Source: an uncultured Oscillospiraceae bacterium | Lineage (GTDB): Bacteria; Bacillota; Clostridia; Oscillospirales; Oscillospiraceae | Length of the DNA: 31,107 bases | Assembly: GCA_900759385.1 (NCBI GenBank) | Contig: CAAEUZ010000018.1 | Coordinates: 1-31,107 of the forward strand | Reading direction: 5' to 3' | Shown here: in pieces, positions 1 to 7,468 of the stretch | Position numbering within the stretch: the first letter of the stretch is position 1 | How the letters are laid out: each line of letters starts with the position of its first letter | The notes under the pieces: model-generated | What the model was told of the DNA's origin: nothing | The model's input: the letters and a program-made list of their open reading frames with translations, nothing else | Database searches by the model: none | Made by a program: the position numbers and the translations under genes

Positions 1-100
1 TAACGCCAGGCCCCGTTTTAGTATGCGGTGAATTAAACTGTCAGGAGCATCGGTCTGGGGGAATAAAGAGTCCATACATAGCCCCCGGCACCCCGCGGAC

Positions 101-1438
101 TCACACCTTGTTGCTGCGGCGCCAGATGCGCTGTGCCTCGGCGGCCTTTATGAGATCGTCGCGGAAGGCGGGGTCGGCGACGGAGATGATCTTCTCGGCG
201 CGCTCCCAGGTGCTGGCGCCGGCCAGGTTGACCACGCCGTGCTCGGTGGCCACGTAGAAGGCCTGGCTGCGCGGGCTGGTGACGATGTCGCCCGCGTTGA
301 AGTAGGGCGAGATGCGGCTCCTGAGCGTGCCGTCCTTGGCCTTGAAGGTGCTGGACATGCAGATGAAGGCCTTGCCGCCCTTGCTCTTGACCGCGCCGGT
401 GAGGAAGTCCACCTGGCCGCCGGTGCCGCTGATCTGGCGGGTGCCGGAGCTCTCGGAGCTGACCTGGCCGTAGAGGTCGATGCCGACGCAGCTGTTGAGG
501 GAGATGAAGTTGTCCAGCTGGGCGATGACGTCGGGGTTATTGACGTAGCTGATGGGGTAGGCGGCCACGCCGGGGTTCCAGTCTATCCAGTCGTAGAGGT
601 CCTGGGTGCCGGCGCCGACGCCGAAGACAGCCTTGCCCTTGTCTATGTTCTTCCTGCGGCCGGTCAGTTTCCCGGCGGCGAAGAGCTTGTAGAAGGCGTC
701 GGTGGCAAACTCGGTGTGCATGCCGAGATCCTTGAGGTCGCTCTCGGCTATCATAACGCCCAGGGCGTCGGGGACGCCGCCTATGCCGAGCTGGATGGTG
801 GCGCCGTCGCAGAGGTAGGGTATGACGTTGGCGGCGATGGCCTTGTCAACCTCGGTGGGCTCGCGGCTGGGCAGCTGGATGGCCGGGCCGTGCTCGCCCT
901 CGACCACCATGTCAACCTCGGAGATATGCACGCTCTCCTCCTGGCCGCCCATGGCGTGCGGCAGGCCATCGAGGACCTCGATTACGACGATATCCGCGTT
1001 GTCTATGTAGACGCGCGAGTTGCCGGTGGCGATGGAGAGGTTGAAGTAACCGTGCTTGTCCATGGGCGCCGCGCCGATGAAGGCGACGTTGATGTGCAGG
1101 AAGTTGTCGTAGAACCAGCGCAGGTTGCGGTAGAGCATGGGCTGGTAATAGCATAGCCCGCGGTCAGCCAGCTTGCGGTCGTAGCCGGTGAGATGCCAGC
1201 TGTTGTAGGTGAAATGCTTCTGCTCCGGGTCGCTCTCGACGGCGGCCACGGGGCCGTAGCAGAGCATACCGCGGATTTTTACGTCTGTGAGCTCGTCGCG
1301 CCGGGCGGCCAGCGCCTCGTCGCAGAGCTTCGGGAAAGCGACGCCGGTACCGTATTCCACCCAGTCCCCGCTCTTGACGAGCGCGGCGGCCTGCTCGGGA
1401 GTGCCGAGCTTGCTTTTATATTCGCTCATGTAATCCAT
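101..1438 (-). CDS. Acetyl-CoA hydrolase/transferase family CoA-transferase (butyryl- or 4-hydroxybutyrate-CoA:acetate type)
   Basis: This 445-residue cytoplasmic enzyme should move CoA between acetate and a short acyl-CoA. The ATG at 1438 is chosen because AAGGAGGAGA lies seven bases upstream; the open frame continues upstream but without a comparable ribosome site. The N-terminus (MDYMSEYKSKLGTPEQA) and the length are typical of the clostridial butyryl-CoA:acetate and 4-hydroxybutyrate CoA-transferases. The glycine-rich IQLGIGGVPDALG segment and the following GMHTEF, where the family's catalytic glutamate sits, are both present. The C-terminal half carries GVGAGTQDLYDW and GTGGQVDFLTGA, as expected of the C-terminal transferase domain. 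The exact acyl substrate cannot be read from sequence. The gene stands alone, facing away from the cardiolipin synthase gene, and no clear terminator is seen in 1-100. Family confidence is high; substrate confidence is low. Confidence 0.9.
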   Translation of the reverse strand: MDYMSEYKSKLGTPEQAAALVKSGDWVEYGTGVAFPKLCDEALAARRDELTDVKIRGMLCYGPVAAVESDPEQKHFTYNSWHLTGYDRKLADRGLCYYQPMLYRNLRWFYDNFLHINVAFIGAAPMDKHGYFNLSIATGNSRVYIDNADIVVIEVLDGLPHAMGGQEESVHISEVDMVVEGEHGPAIQLPSREPTEVDKAIAANVIPYLCDGATIQLGIGGVPDALGVMIAESDLKDLGMHTEFATDAFYKLFAAGKLTGRRKNIDKGKAVFGVGAGTQDLYDWIDWNPGVAAYPISYVNNPDVIAQLDNFISLNSCVGIDLYGQVSSESSGTRQISGTGGQVDFLTGAVKSKGGKAFICMSSTFKAKDGTLRSRISPYFNAGDIVTSPRSQAFYVATEHGVVNLAGASTWERAEKIISVADPAFRDDLIKAAEAQRIWRRSNKV

Positions 1439-1515
1439 CTTAGAATCTCCTCCTTGATCTGCGCTCTCTCGCGCTCTTTTATTATTATTACATATCCGGA
1501 CGTTCTGCGCAAGTA

Positions 1516-1575
1516 TCGACAAGATATAAAAGCTCTGGTATAATAAAACTTAAGCGGGACTTTAATTATTCCCGC
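1516..1575 (+). promoter_or_regulatory. Sigma-A promoter for the cardiolipin synthase gene, with a downstream inverted repeat
   Basis: A -35 TCGACA (1516-1521) is followed after exactly 17 bases by an extended -10 TGGTATAAT (TATAAT at 1539-1544). Just downstream, GCGGGA (1554-1559) and TCCCGC (1570-1575) form a perfect 6-bp inverted repeat in the 5' leader. It could be an operator or a small hairpin. The ribosome site is the purine-rich GAAAGGGGGG before the GTG start at 1604. Confidence 0.75.
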
Positions 1576-1603
1576 CGTATTTCACGAAAGGGGGGCGGCC
1601 GGC

Positions 1604-3136
1604 GTGAAAAAGATTTTTAAAATACTCTTCTCCCGGTTGTTCTTCGGGGCCATATTCATCATTCTTCAGGTCGGGGTCATGGTTGCCGCACTGTATTATT
1701 TCCGCGACACCTATGCCCAGGTGCAGACCTTCTTCACGGCGCTCTCTATCATCACCGTACTGTACATAATCAACCAGGACGGCTCCTCGGCCTTCAAAAT
1801 CGCCTGGATACTGCCCATAGTCTTTCTACCCCTCTTTGGCATACCGCTCTACATACTCTTCGGCAAGAAGCGAATCCCGGAGAGGAAGCTGGAGCGGGTG
1901 AGCGGAATGTATCTGCGCTACAAGGCCGCCATGGCCCCGCTGCTGAGCGAGAGCGGCGATGAGCCGGCCATGGACGAGGACGCGCGGCTCCAGTCCGCCT
2001 ATCTTGAAAAGTGCGCCAGCTCCCCGCGCTTTACCCAGACGGAGACCACGTATTACCCGCTCGGCGATGTGATGTTCCCCGCCATGCTCGAAGAGCTGGA
2101 AAAGGCGGAAAAGTACATCTTCATGGAGTTTTTCATCATCGAGCCGGGCATCATGTGGGACTCCATCCTCGACGTGCTCAGGCGCAAGGCGGCCCAGGGA
2201 CTGGATGTGCGCCTCATATATGACGACATGGCCTGCATAATGCGCCTGCCGCGGGATTACGCCGAACGCATGGAGTCCGTCGGCATACGCTGCTGCACCT
2301 TCCACCGCTTCCAGCCCGTGCCCACCGGCACGCTCAACAACCGCGACCACCGCAAGATCTGCTGCATTGACGGCGTGACCGCTTTCACCGGCGGCGTGAA
2401 CCTGGCGGACGAGTATATCAACAAGCGCGAGCGGTTCGGGCACTGGCTCGACTGCGGCATAAAGGTACGCGGGCGGGCGGCCTATTCGTTCACGCAAATG
2501 TTCCTCTCCATGTGGGACTATATCCGCCACGAGGAGGACGACCCCGTCGCCTTCCGCCCCACGGCCGAAGCGCTCGAGGGCATCGGCGATGACGGCGTGG
2601 TGCAGCCCTACTGCGATTCCCCGGCTGACGACGAGCCCGTGGGCGAGACGGTTTATATCAACATGCTCTCCCGGGCGAAGAAGTATGTCTACATATGCAC
2701 GCCGTACCTGGTGGTGGACAACGAGATCATGAACGCCCTCACCAGCGCGGCCAAATGCGGCGTGGACGTGCGCATGATATGCCCGCATATCCCCGACAAG
2801 TGGTATGTCCACCTGGTCACGCGCAGCTATTACGCGCCGCTCATGAAGGCGGGAGTGCGTATCTACGAGTACACGCCCGGCTTCATCCACTCCAAGACCT
2901 TTGTCTGCGACGACGATTACGGCATCTGCGGCACAATCAACCTGGATTACCGCAGCCTGTTCCTCCACCACGAGTGCGCGGTCTGGATGTACAAGTCCGG
3001 CGCCATCGCCGATATGAAGGCCTCCTTCCTTGAGACATTGGAGAAATGCGAGGAGTTAACCCGCGAGAGCTATAGGCGTCCCTGGTATGTCCGCCTGGGA
3101 CAGAGCCTGCTGCGCGTGCTCGCGCCGCTGATGTGA
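1604..3136 (+). CDS. cls: Cardiolipin synthase (phospholipase D superfamily)
   Basis: This 510-residue membrane enzyme condenses phosphatidylglycerol molecules to cardiolipin. Two hydrophobic N-terminal segments lie within about residues 5-85. They are followed by two phospholipase D domains, each with an HxKxxxxD motif: HRKICCID (H249, K251, D256) and HSKTFVCD (H429, K431, D436). Both motifs are intact and the length matches bacterial Cls (about 480-510 residues). Translation starts at a GTG preceded by GAAAGGGGGG; the start codon is immediately followed by a lysine-rich run. The gene is monocistronic, with its own extended -10 promoter and a strong terminator. It is one of only two plus-strand genes in the window. 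Confidence 0.95.
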   Translation: MKKIFKILFSRLFFGAIFIILQVGVMVAALYYFRDTYAQVQTFFTALSIITVLYIINQDGSSAFKIAWILPIVFLPLFGIPLYILFGKKRIPERKLERVSGMYLRYKAAMAPLLSESGDEPAMDEDARLQSAYLEKCASSPRFTQTETTYYPLGDVMFPAMLEELEKAEKYIFMEFFIIEPGIMWDSILDVLRRKAAQGLDVRLIYDDMACIMRLPRDYAERMESVGIRCCTFHRFQPVPTGTLNNRDHRKICCIDGVTAFTGGVNLADEYINKRERFGHWLDCGIKVRGRAAYSFTQMFLSMWDYIRHEEDDPVAFRPTAEALEGIGDDGVVQPYCDSPADDEPVGETVYINMLSRAKKYVYICTPYLVVDNEIMNALTSAAKCGVDVRMICPHIPDKWYVHLVTRSYYAPLMKAGVRIYEYTPGFIHSKTFVCDDDYGICGTINLDYRSLFLHHECAVWMYKSGAIADMKASFLETLEKCEELTRESYRRPWYVRLGQSLLRVLAPLM

Positions 3137-3143
3137 GAAAGAG

Positions 3144-3179
3144 AAAAAGCCGCACGGCCAACCGGCCGTGCGGCTTTTT
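3144..3179. terminator. Bidirectional intrinsic terminator
   Basis: A perfect 16-nt stem (3144-3159 and 3164-3179) with an AACC loop carries A5 on one side and T5 on the other. It can therefore end the plus-strand cls transcript and the converging minus-strand phosphatase transcript, whose stop codon is at 3191. Confidence 0.93.
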
Positions 3180-3190
3180 AATGCAGCGTG

Positions 3191-3643
3191 TCAGCAGAGC
3201 TCCCGGAGCAGGGCGGCGAGGCCTTCGCTCAGGTCCTGCCAGGTGGCCTCGAAGTCGCCTGTGTACCAGGGGTCGGCGACCTCCTCGCCGGTGCGGCCGC
3301 AGTGGTCGAGCAGCAGGGATATCTTGCCGTCAGGGTCCCCGCCGGTCATGCGGCGCAGGTTGCGCAGGTTGGCCTGGTCCATGCAGACTATGAGGTCATA
3401 CTCGTCGTACTCGTCCCGGGTCATCCTGTGGGCCGCGTGCCCGGCGCAGCCGATGCCGTGCTCGGCAAGCTTCCTGCGCGCGGGAGGATAAACGGGGTTG
3501 CCGGCCTCCTCGTAAGAGGTTGCCGCCGACGCGATGCGGAACTCCCGTTCCCGCCCGGCCTTTTTCACCATATCCCTGAACATAAACTCCGCCATAGGAC
3601 TGCGGCATATGTTGCCGTGGCAGACAAATAGCATTTTTATCAT
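3191..3643 (-). CDS. Low-molecular-weight protein-tyrosine phosphatase
   Basis: This 150-residue cytoplasmic enzyme removes phosphate from tyrosine residues. The N-terminal signature CHGNICRS (C8 as nucleophile, R14 in the CX5R phosphate loop) and the C-terminal DPWY (general acid D124) are both present at family-typical spacing. The length matches the family (about 150-160 residues). The ribosome site before the ATG at 3643 is weak. The upstream DNA is the AT-rich end of the integrated element, so its native promoter may have been displaced by the insertion. It converges on cls through a shared terminator. Confidence 0.93.
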   Translation of the reverse strand: MIKMLFVCHGNICRSPMAEFMFRDMVKKAGREREFRIASAATSYEEAGNPVYPPARRKLAEHGIGCAGHAAHRMTRDEYDEYDLIVCMDQANLRNLRRMTGGDPDGKISLLLDHCGRTGEEVADPWYTGDFEATWQDLSEGLAALLRELC

Positions 3644-3802
3644 ATCTCTTATATCCCTTCAAAAGCCTATAAAACCTTATATTGTGGTGTTTTTGAGGCT
3701 TAATCTTTGATTTTTAATTTCCTATAATTACAAAACTGTTTATAAACTTACGCCGTTTTATTGCTGGATGGTGTAGTAAATGGTGTAGTAGATCAGTGAA
3801 TT
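3644..3802. other. AT-rich left end of the mobile element with candidate integrase arm-binding repeats
   Basis: No gene lies between the phosphatase start and the integrase stop. The segment is clearly AT-richer than the flanking chromosome. It contains two perfect copies of ATGGTGTAGTA at 3768-3778 and 3780-3790, with a 12-bp period, just outside the integrase stop codon. Tn916-family integrases bind short direct repeats near the element ends through their N-terminal domain, so these are good candidates for such arm sites. The core attachment sequence itself cannot be defined without the other end. Confidence 0.6.
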
Positions 3803-5002
3803 TCAACCTGATTTTCTTTGTTCTTGATGCACATAAGAAGACGGAAAGTCTATGATTTCCAGCATTTGTTCTGCAGCCAAATCGTAATTGGCATGGGTGT
3901 AAACATTGAGCGTCACGCTCACATCAGAATGACCCATGATGTACTGCAGATGCTTGACATCCATTCCTTTGTTTGCCATGTTTGTGCAGAATGTGTGACG
4001 GAAAACATGTGGCGTAATATGTGGCAATGGCTTGTCAGGGTGTAGCTTGGAGTATTTTTTCATTGCCCAGCGCATCTCGTTTTCAATGTGAAGAGCAACT
4101 TTCGGATGGTCGTTCTTATCCAACAGCAAGAAACCGCTATAACCGTCTACGATGAATTCTTTTGCGACTTTCTTACGACGTTCAAGAATGTTTAGTAGAC
4201 TGCGATACACCTCATCAGTCATGGGTATAAACCGACAGCCACATTCTGTTTTTGTCTTTTCAACGTAGTATTTACCACCACGTTCCCGTACAAGCTGATG
4301 ATCTACCCGGATTCTCCGTTCACTAAACTGCAAATCATCTTTTGTGAGACCGCAAAATTCACTTACACGCATACCGGTTCCGAGCAAAACAACGAATTCA
4401 TCATAGTATTTGGAATAAGTTTTATCCTCTCGAATGAAGTTCATCCATATTTCCTGCTGCTCGTCTGTCAGTGCTATCCTCTTCTGTGAATCATTTGGGA
4501 CGACATCAACCAATTTGAAGTCAAAAGGATTTTTGCGGATGGCATCTTCGTTATACGCCATCTGAAATGCGGGCTTAATGACTCCTCGTACACTTGTGAG
4601 TGTGCTGTAGCCCCGACCGTCATCATGCAGCTTTATCATCCATGCTTGAGCATCAGATACTTTGATGTCGCGGATTTGCCGATACCCGAAATCTTCTGTT
4701 TTTATTATATTCAAGACAAATTTGTAGCCAACCTTTGTGTTATATCGAGTGCCTTGCTTCAACCTTATATAACGTTCTACAAGGGCAATCACGGTTATCT
4801 GTCCGGCGGCGTAGTCAATTCCCTCGCTCAACTGTTTGAGTATTTCGGCCTCTTTTTTACGCAGTTCGCTCAAATTGGATGAATATATGGTTCGGCGTTT
4901 GCCGCGGATGTCGGTGTACCTATATTGATAAATCAGGTCTTTTCTTTGGCTCTCTCCCGTCCGCAGGATCCTTCCCTTGTTATCTCTCCGCTTCTCGGAC
5001 AC
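3803..5002 (-). CDS. int: Tyrosine recombinase, Tn916-type integrase
   Basis: This 399-residue site-specific recombinase should integrate and excise the element. The GTG at 5002 is chosen because AAAGGAG sits seven bases upstream and the product then begins with SEKRRDNKGRI, close to the start of Tn916 Int. The N-terminal arm-binding domain is followed by a SAM-like core-binding domain (around residues 75-160) and the catalytic domain. Catalytic residues visible are R in GTGMRVSEF, K in EKTKTECGCR, H332 and R335 in HVFRHTF, H358 in MGHSD and the nucleophile Y368 in NVYTH. All are intact, so the protein is probably active. It follows xis with an 84-bp gap containing a long palindrome. Confidence 0.95.
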   Translation of the reverse strand: MSEKRRDNKGRILRTGESQRKDLIYQYRYTDIRGKRRTIYSSNLSELRKKEAEILKQLSEGIDYAAGQITVIALVERYIRLKQGTRYNTKVGYKFVLNIIKTEDFGYRQIRDIKVSDAQAWMIKLHDDGRGYSTLTSVRGVIKPAFQMAYNEDAIRKNPFDFKLVDVVPNDSQKRIALTDEQQEIWMNFIREDKTYSKYYDEFVVLLGTGMRVSEFCGLTKDDLQFSERRIRVDHQLVRERGGKYYVEKTKTECGCRFIPMTDEVYRSLLNILERRKKVAKEFIVDGYSGFLLLDKNDHPKVALHIENEMRWAMKKYSKLHPDKPLPHITPHVFRHTFCTNMANKGMDVKHLQYIMGHSDVSVTLNVYTHANYDLAAEQMLEIIDFPSSYVHQEQRKSG

Positions 5003-5012
5003 AGTCAAACTC

Positions 5013-5068
5013 CTTTCCTTTATGGAAAGAGCCTTGATATGACACAATCATTGTATCATACCAAGGCT
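5013..5068 (-). promoter_or_regulatory. int leader: 39-bp palindrome followed by a small hairpin covering the ribosome site
   Basis: Positions 5030-5068 form a near-perfect palindrome centred on 5049, with 17 of 19 pairs matching (AGCCTTG at one end, CAAGGCT at the other). Immediately downstream in the int direction, CTTTCC (5024-5029, minus strand) can pair with GGAAAG (5013-5018). The second arm overlaps the AAAGGAG ribosome site of int (5010-5016). No U-tract follows, so it is not a plain terminator. It may be an operator for Xis or Int, or an RNA switch limiting integrase translation. Confidence 0.6.
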
Positions 5069-5086
5069 ACTTTTTCATCACAAATT

Positions 5087-5281
5087 TCAAATAGAGTATT
5101 CGTGCTCGATGTACTGGTCAAATAACCGGCGCTTTATAAGCCGTTTATTACCGACCCACAGGACGAACCGGCAATTTTGTTCATTGGATAGTTCACGCAG
5201 TTTATTGATACCTATTCCCGAATATGCCGCGGCTTCTTCCAAAGTCAAATTGCTTTTTTCCCAAATCGGAATTTCCTTCAT
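5087..5281 (-). CDS. xis: Excisionase (Tn916 Xis-like helix-turn-helix protein)
   Basis: This 64-residue DNA-binding protein directs excision by Int. The start at 5281 follows AAAGGGG. The fold signature is a winged helix of the MerR/excisionase type: LTLEEAAAYSGIGINKLREL, then a basic GNKRLIKRRLFDQYI that matches the Xis recognition wing. Length (Tn916 Xis is about 67 residues) and position directly before int both support the call. A longer in-frame extension upstream overlaps the structured segment and has no ribosome site, so it was not used. Confidence 0.88.
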   Translation of the reverse strand: MKEIPIWEKSNLTLEEAAAYSGIGINKLRELSNEQNCRFVLWVGNKRLIKRRLFDQYIEHEYSI

Positions 5282-5369
5282 AGAACTAACCCCTTTCGCA
5301 GGATATAGGCAAGTATCACTTACTGAAATTACACGGTGCATGATTTCCATTTGCAACAAACGTTCTAAT

Positions 5370-5600
5370 ACAAATCCGCGCCGCGGCGCCTTGGCAGGCT
5401 CATAGAGGTGTAAGCCTCTCCGGGCATTCCTATGCCGGGCCGTCCGAGACGGAAGTACCATAATGTGCCGAAAGCCTCGTCGCGTTGCGAGGTCGCCGGG
5501 CTCGCATAAGTGCTCTTGACCTGATTGCCGGACAGGTGGATAGCCGCTCCGCTTTCGGGGGACGTGCCGGGGTGCGGTATGAAGTTGTCAAGGTACAGTT
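5370..5600 (-). ncRNA. Candidate structured RNA upstream of xis
   Basis: The gene-free stretch 5282-5665 is packed with short perfect hairpins on the minus strand. In transcript order they include ACCTG/CAGGT (5533-5537 with 5519-5523), CCTCG/CGAGG (5488-5492 with 5475-5479), CCGTC/GACGG with a three-base loop (5440-5452), GGCAT/ATGCC with a four-base loop (5423-5436), AGAGG/CCTCT (5404-5419) and the palindrome GCGCCGCGGCGC (5378-5389). Open frames cross it but lack ribosome sites. I do not recognise the RNA family. It could be a regulatory leader of xis-int or a free small RNA of the element. Confidence 0.45.
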
Positions 5601-5665
5601 TGGGATGCCTTCGTAAAATAAGAACGACGGGAAAACTCAAAATCTGCCAATGCACAGGAGAATTT

Positions 5666-5857
5666 TCAGGTTTTGAACTCTCCAATCTTCGTCACGACGT
5701 GCAGCAGTATGTACTGCCTGAGATCCTCATCCAGCTCGCCGTCTATCCGGCTGTATCGGTTTATGAGGGGCATATAGAGCAGCAGGATTGCTTCGAGCGC
5801 CGTGCGGTCGCCGGAAAGCGCTCTCTCCAATGTGTCTCTGAATTCGTGGCTATTCAC
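5666..5857 (-). CDS. Small helix-turn-helix protein of conjugative transposons (HTH_16-like)
   Basis: This 63-residue protein resembles the short conjugative-transposon helix-turn-helix proteins encoded beside the sigma factor in Tn916 relatives. Features are an N-terminal acidic helix (HEFRDTLERALSGDRTALEAIL) and the conserved LLYMPLINRYS, then ELDEDLRQYILLHVV. The probable start is GTG at 5857; GGAGGTGATGA lies just upstream at the end of the sigma gene, and the two frames overlap by four bases, which implies translational coupling. It probably acts with the sigma factor in element regulation. That role is inferred from synteny. Confidence 0.75.
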   Translation of the reverse strand: MNSHEFRDTLERALSGDRTALEAILLLYMPLINRYSRIDGELDEDLRQYILLHVVTKIGEFKT

Positions 5858-6234
5858 TTGTCATCACCTCCAAGCATCCTGCGCAGCCGCTTTATGGCCA
5901 GAGAGCGCTGCTTGTACACATACTCCACCGGGCAGTCCAGCAGCCAGGCAATCTCTGAGGGTTTGATTTCATGCACGAACAGCAGGGTCAGTATGCGCTG
6001 ACGCACGGATGACAGCTCAACGAAAGCTTGGGACAGGCGTTCATCGTCAAAATCGAAGCCAACGTTGGACGGCCGGGAGTCAGCATACCCGAGCTGTGAT
6101 TCCGGTATGCTGTCCAACGGCACCGTCGGCACCTGGCGTTTCAGCTTCCTCAGATAGTCGATCCGGGCATTACGCACCGTGACCTCCATGAACCTCGTAA
6201 AGCGTCCTCTGAGTTCATCTCTTTCTTTTTTCAC
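5854..6234 (-). CDS. RNA polymerase sigma-70 family factor (Tn916 ORF7-like)
   Basis: This 126-residue protein has an abbreviated sigma-70 plan. An N-terminal region-2-like segment (RGRFTRFMEVTVRNARIDYLRKLKR) is joined by a proline-rich linker to a region-4 helix-turn-helix (LSSVRQRILTLLFVHEIKPSEIAWLLDCPVEYVYKQ). Small sigma factors of this type regulate element genes in Tn916-family transposons. The start is GTG at 6234 with GGAGG eight bases upstream. That ribosome site lies inside the right arm of an inverted repeat. The gene is coupled to the following helix-turn-helix gene by a four-base overlap. Confidence 0.85.
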   Translation of the reverse strand: MKKERDELRGRFTRFMEVTVRNARIDYLRKLKRQVPTVPLDSIPESQLGYADSRPSNVGFDFDDERLSQAFVELSSVRQRILTLLFVHEIKPSEIAWLLDCPVEYVYKQRSLAIKRLRRMLGGDDK

Positions 6235-6238
6235 TTTT

Positions 6239-6280
6239 CATGCCTCCAGGCCATGCCATCCCAGCCGCCTGGGAGGCATG
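6239..6280 (-). promoter_or_regulatory. Inverted repeat enclosing the sigma factor's ribosome site
   Basis: CATGCCTCCAGG (6239-6250) and CCTGGGAGGCATG (6268-6280) are complementary apart from one bulged base, with a 17-nt loop. Read on the minus strand, the second arm contains the GGAGG ribosome site of the sigma gene, so a folded leader would hide it. A second perfect small hairpin, ATGCCG-GAA-CGGCAT, follows at 6278-6292. Confidence 0.55.
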
Positions 6281-6640
6281 CCGGAACGGCATGCGTTGTA
6301 ATTAGGTTGGTTATCGGGGGTGTTCAACGCACTCACGCGATGTACATGGGAATCACCCCCTTCCCGCTGGCATGAAACTTCATGCGCTTGCAGCGCACCG
6401 CGAATACGGGCAAAGGCGATGCGAATGAAGTTTTTGTGCATCATTTCCGGTTGCCCAGCATGGGCGAGGAAATGGCACATCATGTTTTTTGCGCAGCAAA
6501 AATGGACGTGCTGTTCCGAAGAATGGCACGTCCAAGGCAAATGTATATATGAAAATACAGCTACTTGTTTCCAAGCAGCTGTATCTTGTTGTTTCGCTAT
6601 TCTTTTTTTGAGCGTGTCCTATATCGCAGTCTGAACACGC
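6281..6640. other. Gene-free 360-bp segment with inverted repeats
   Basis: No convincing gene was found: the open frames here lack ribosome sites and recognisable motifs. The segment contains a perfect 9-bp inverted repeat, TGGACGTGC (6503-6511) with GCACGTCCA (6526-6534), and the terminator described separately at 6555-6584. The function of the remainder is unknown. It may hold the sigma operon promoter, a small RNA or a transfer or attachment site. Confidence 0.4.
6551..6584 (-). terminator. Intrinsic terminator downstream of the XRE regulator gene
   Basis: Left arm 6555-6567 and right arm 6572-6584 form a 13-bp stem with one mismatch and a TTTC loop. On the minus strand it is followed by TTTTC. 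It lies about 55 bp beyond the stop codon of the XRE gene. Confidence 0.7.
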
Positions 6641-6976
6641 TCATGGTTTTAACCCCTCTATCAGTCCGAGAAGCCCGTCTATCATCTCGCAGGCGAGCAC
6701 CTTTCCCTGAGTGCTGAACCCCTGTACACGTTTCTCGGCGTCCCGGAGGTAAACCAGCTCCGGGTACTCGGTGTAATCCAGCAGAAGTTGATCCACGGTG
6801 ACATGGAGCGCGTTTGCAATCCTGACGACCATTTCCAGGCTCGGCACTCCGCGGCCGCGCTCAATCTGACCGATGTGGCTGCCCGTGCAGTCGACCTGTT
6901 CGGCTAACTCTTCCTGTTTGATTCCGGCCTGTAAGCGGAATTTCCGTATGTTCTTGCCCAGTAGTTCGTAGTCCAT
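6641..6976 (-). CDS. XRE-family transcriptional regulator
   Basis: This 111-residue repressor-like protein has a Cro/C1 helix-turn-helix at residues about 6-60 (LGKNIRKFRLQAGIKQEELA, then GSHIGQIERGRGVPSLEMVV). An acidic C-terminal helix region may serve dimerisation. Such regulators control excision or partition genes in integrative elements. The ATG at 6976 has GGAGG upstream. Ribosome site and start codon fall inside one arm of a 12-bp inverted repeat, which could be its own operator. It is monocistronic, with a terminator at 6551-6584. Confidence 0.88.
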   Translation of the reverse strand: MDYELLGKNIRKFRLQAGIKQEELAEQVDCTGSHIGQIERGRGVPSLEMVVRIANALHVTVDQLLLDYTEYPELVYLRDAEKRVQGFSTQGKVLACEMIDGLLGLIEGLKP

Positions 6977-7027
6977 TCACTCGACCTCCACTGTTAGAAT
7001 CGTAATTCAACGTGTAGGACGAGTGAA
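6976..7027 (-). promoter_or_regulatory. Inverted repeat over the XRE start codon and ribosome site
   Basis: TTCACTCGACCT (6976-6987) and AGGACGAGTGAA (7016-7027) match as an inverted repeat in 11 of 12 positions, separated by 28 bp. One arm covers the AGGTCGAGTGAATG start region. The other lies just downstream, in the transcription direction, of a TTGTAC sequence that could be a -35 box. Autorepression by the XRE protein is the simplest reading. Confidence 0.55.
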
Positions 7028-7123
7028 GAAAGTACAAATTGTTTTTAGTAAGTAATAATTTGATTCACGAAGAAAAAATGAGAAATGTGCCAGGCAAGGC
7101 GCTTTTCTCGCGTATAAATGCGC

Positions 7124-7468
7124 TTATCCAAACACGTCGAGATTCCCCAGCATACGAGCTATGTCGTCATCGAGTGTATAGGCGTTGTTCTGCTCGGCAA
7201 CTGCGCTCCCTTTCGCCAGCTGCTCGCTCACGAGCTTGCGGACAAGCTCTTCAAGGGCTGCGCGAGAGGCTGCGTACTCCGTCTGAATCTTTGTCCGAAC
7301 GGGTCGGGACAGCAGTTCTGGATGCTTGTCCGCGTACTCGCAAAGCGCCGCCACCACGACGGCGCTTTTCCTGTTGCCGAGCTGCTCAAGCAGCTCTCCC
7401 GCCCGGATGCGGCGCTCGGTGTCAGCCGGGAACTGGAGCGTGAAGCGGTATTTTCCGTCACATTTCAT
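7124..7468 (-). CDS. ParR-like partner of the ParM actin homolog (putative)
   Basis: This 114-residue protein follows the ParM-like gene with a four-base ATGA overlap, the position of the ParR adaptor in ParMRC plasmid partition systems. Its N-terminus (YRFTLQFPADTERRIRAGELLEQLGNRKSAVVV) reads as a ribbon-helix-helix: a short strand, then two amphipathic helices. A helical C-terminal tail (RAALEELVRKLVSEQL) would fit the part that caps the filament. It probably binds a centromere-like site, not identified here. Function is inferred from synteny and fold pattern rather than strong sequence recognition. Confidence 0.65.
   Translation of the reverse strand: MKCDGKYRFTLQFPADTERRIRAGELLEQLGNRKSAVVVAALCEYADKHPELLSRPVRTKIQTEYAASRAALEELVRKLVSEQLAKGSAVAEQNNAYTLDDDIARMLGNLDVFG

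Noticed and set aside
1..100. Terminator for the CoA-transferase gene
   Set aside because: Short GGGGG/CCCCC and GAGTCC/GGACTC pairings exist but with long loops and no U-tract, so termination here is not supported.
239..1156. Long plus-strand frame opposite the CoA-transferase gene
   Set aside because: It is a shadow of high-GC coding sequence: repetitive Gly/Ala/Val-rich product, no ribosome site and no family motifs. The minus-strand frame has clear family motifs.
5365..5685. 106-residue frame over the structured segment upstream of xis
   Set aside because: It has no good ribosome site and runs through a series of perfect hairpins. I treat the stretch as probable RNA, though a protein is not fully excluded.
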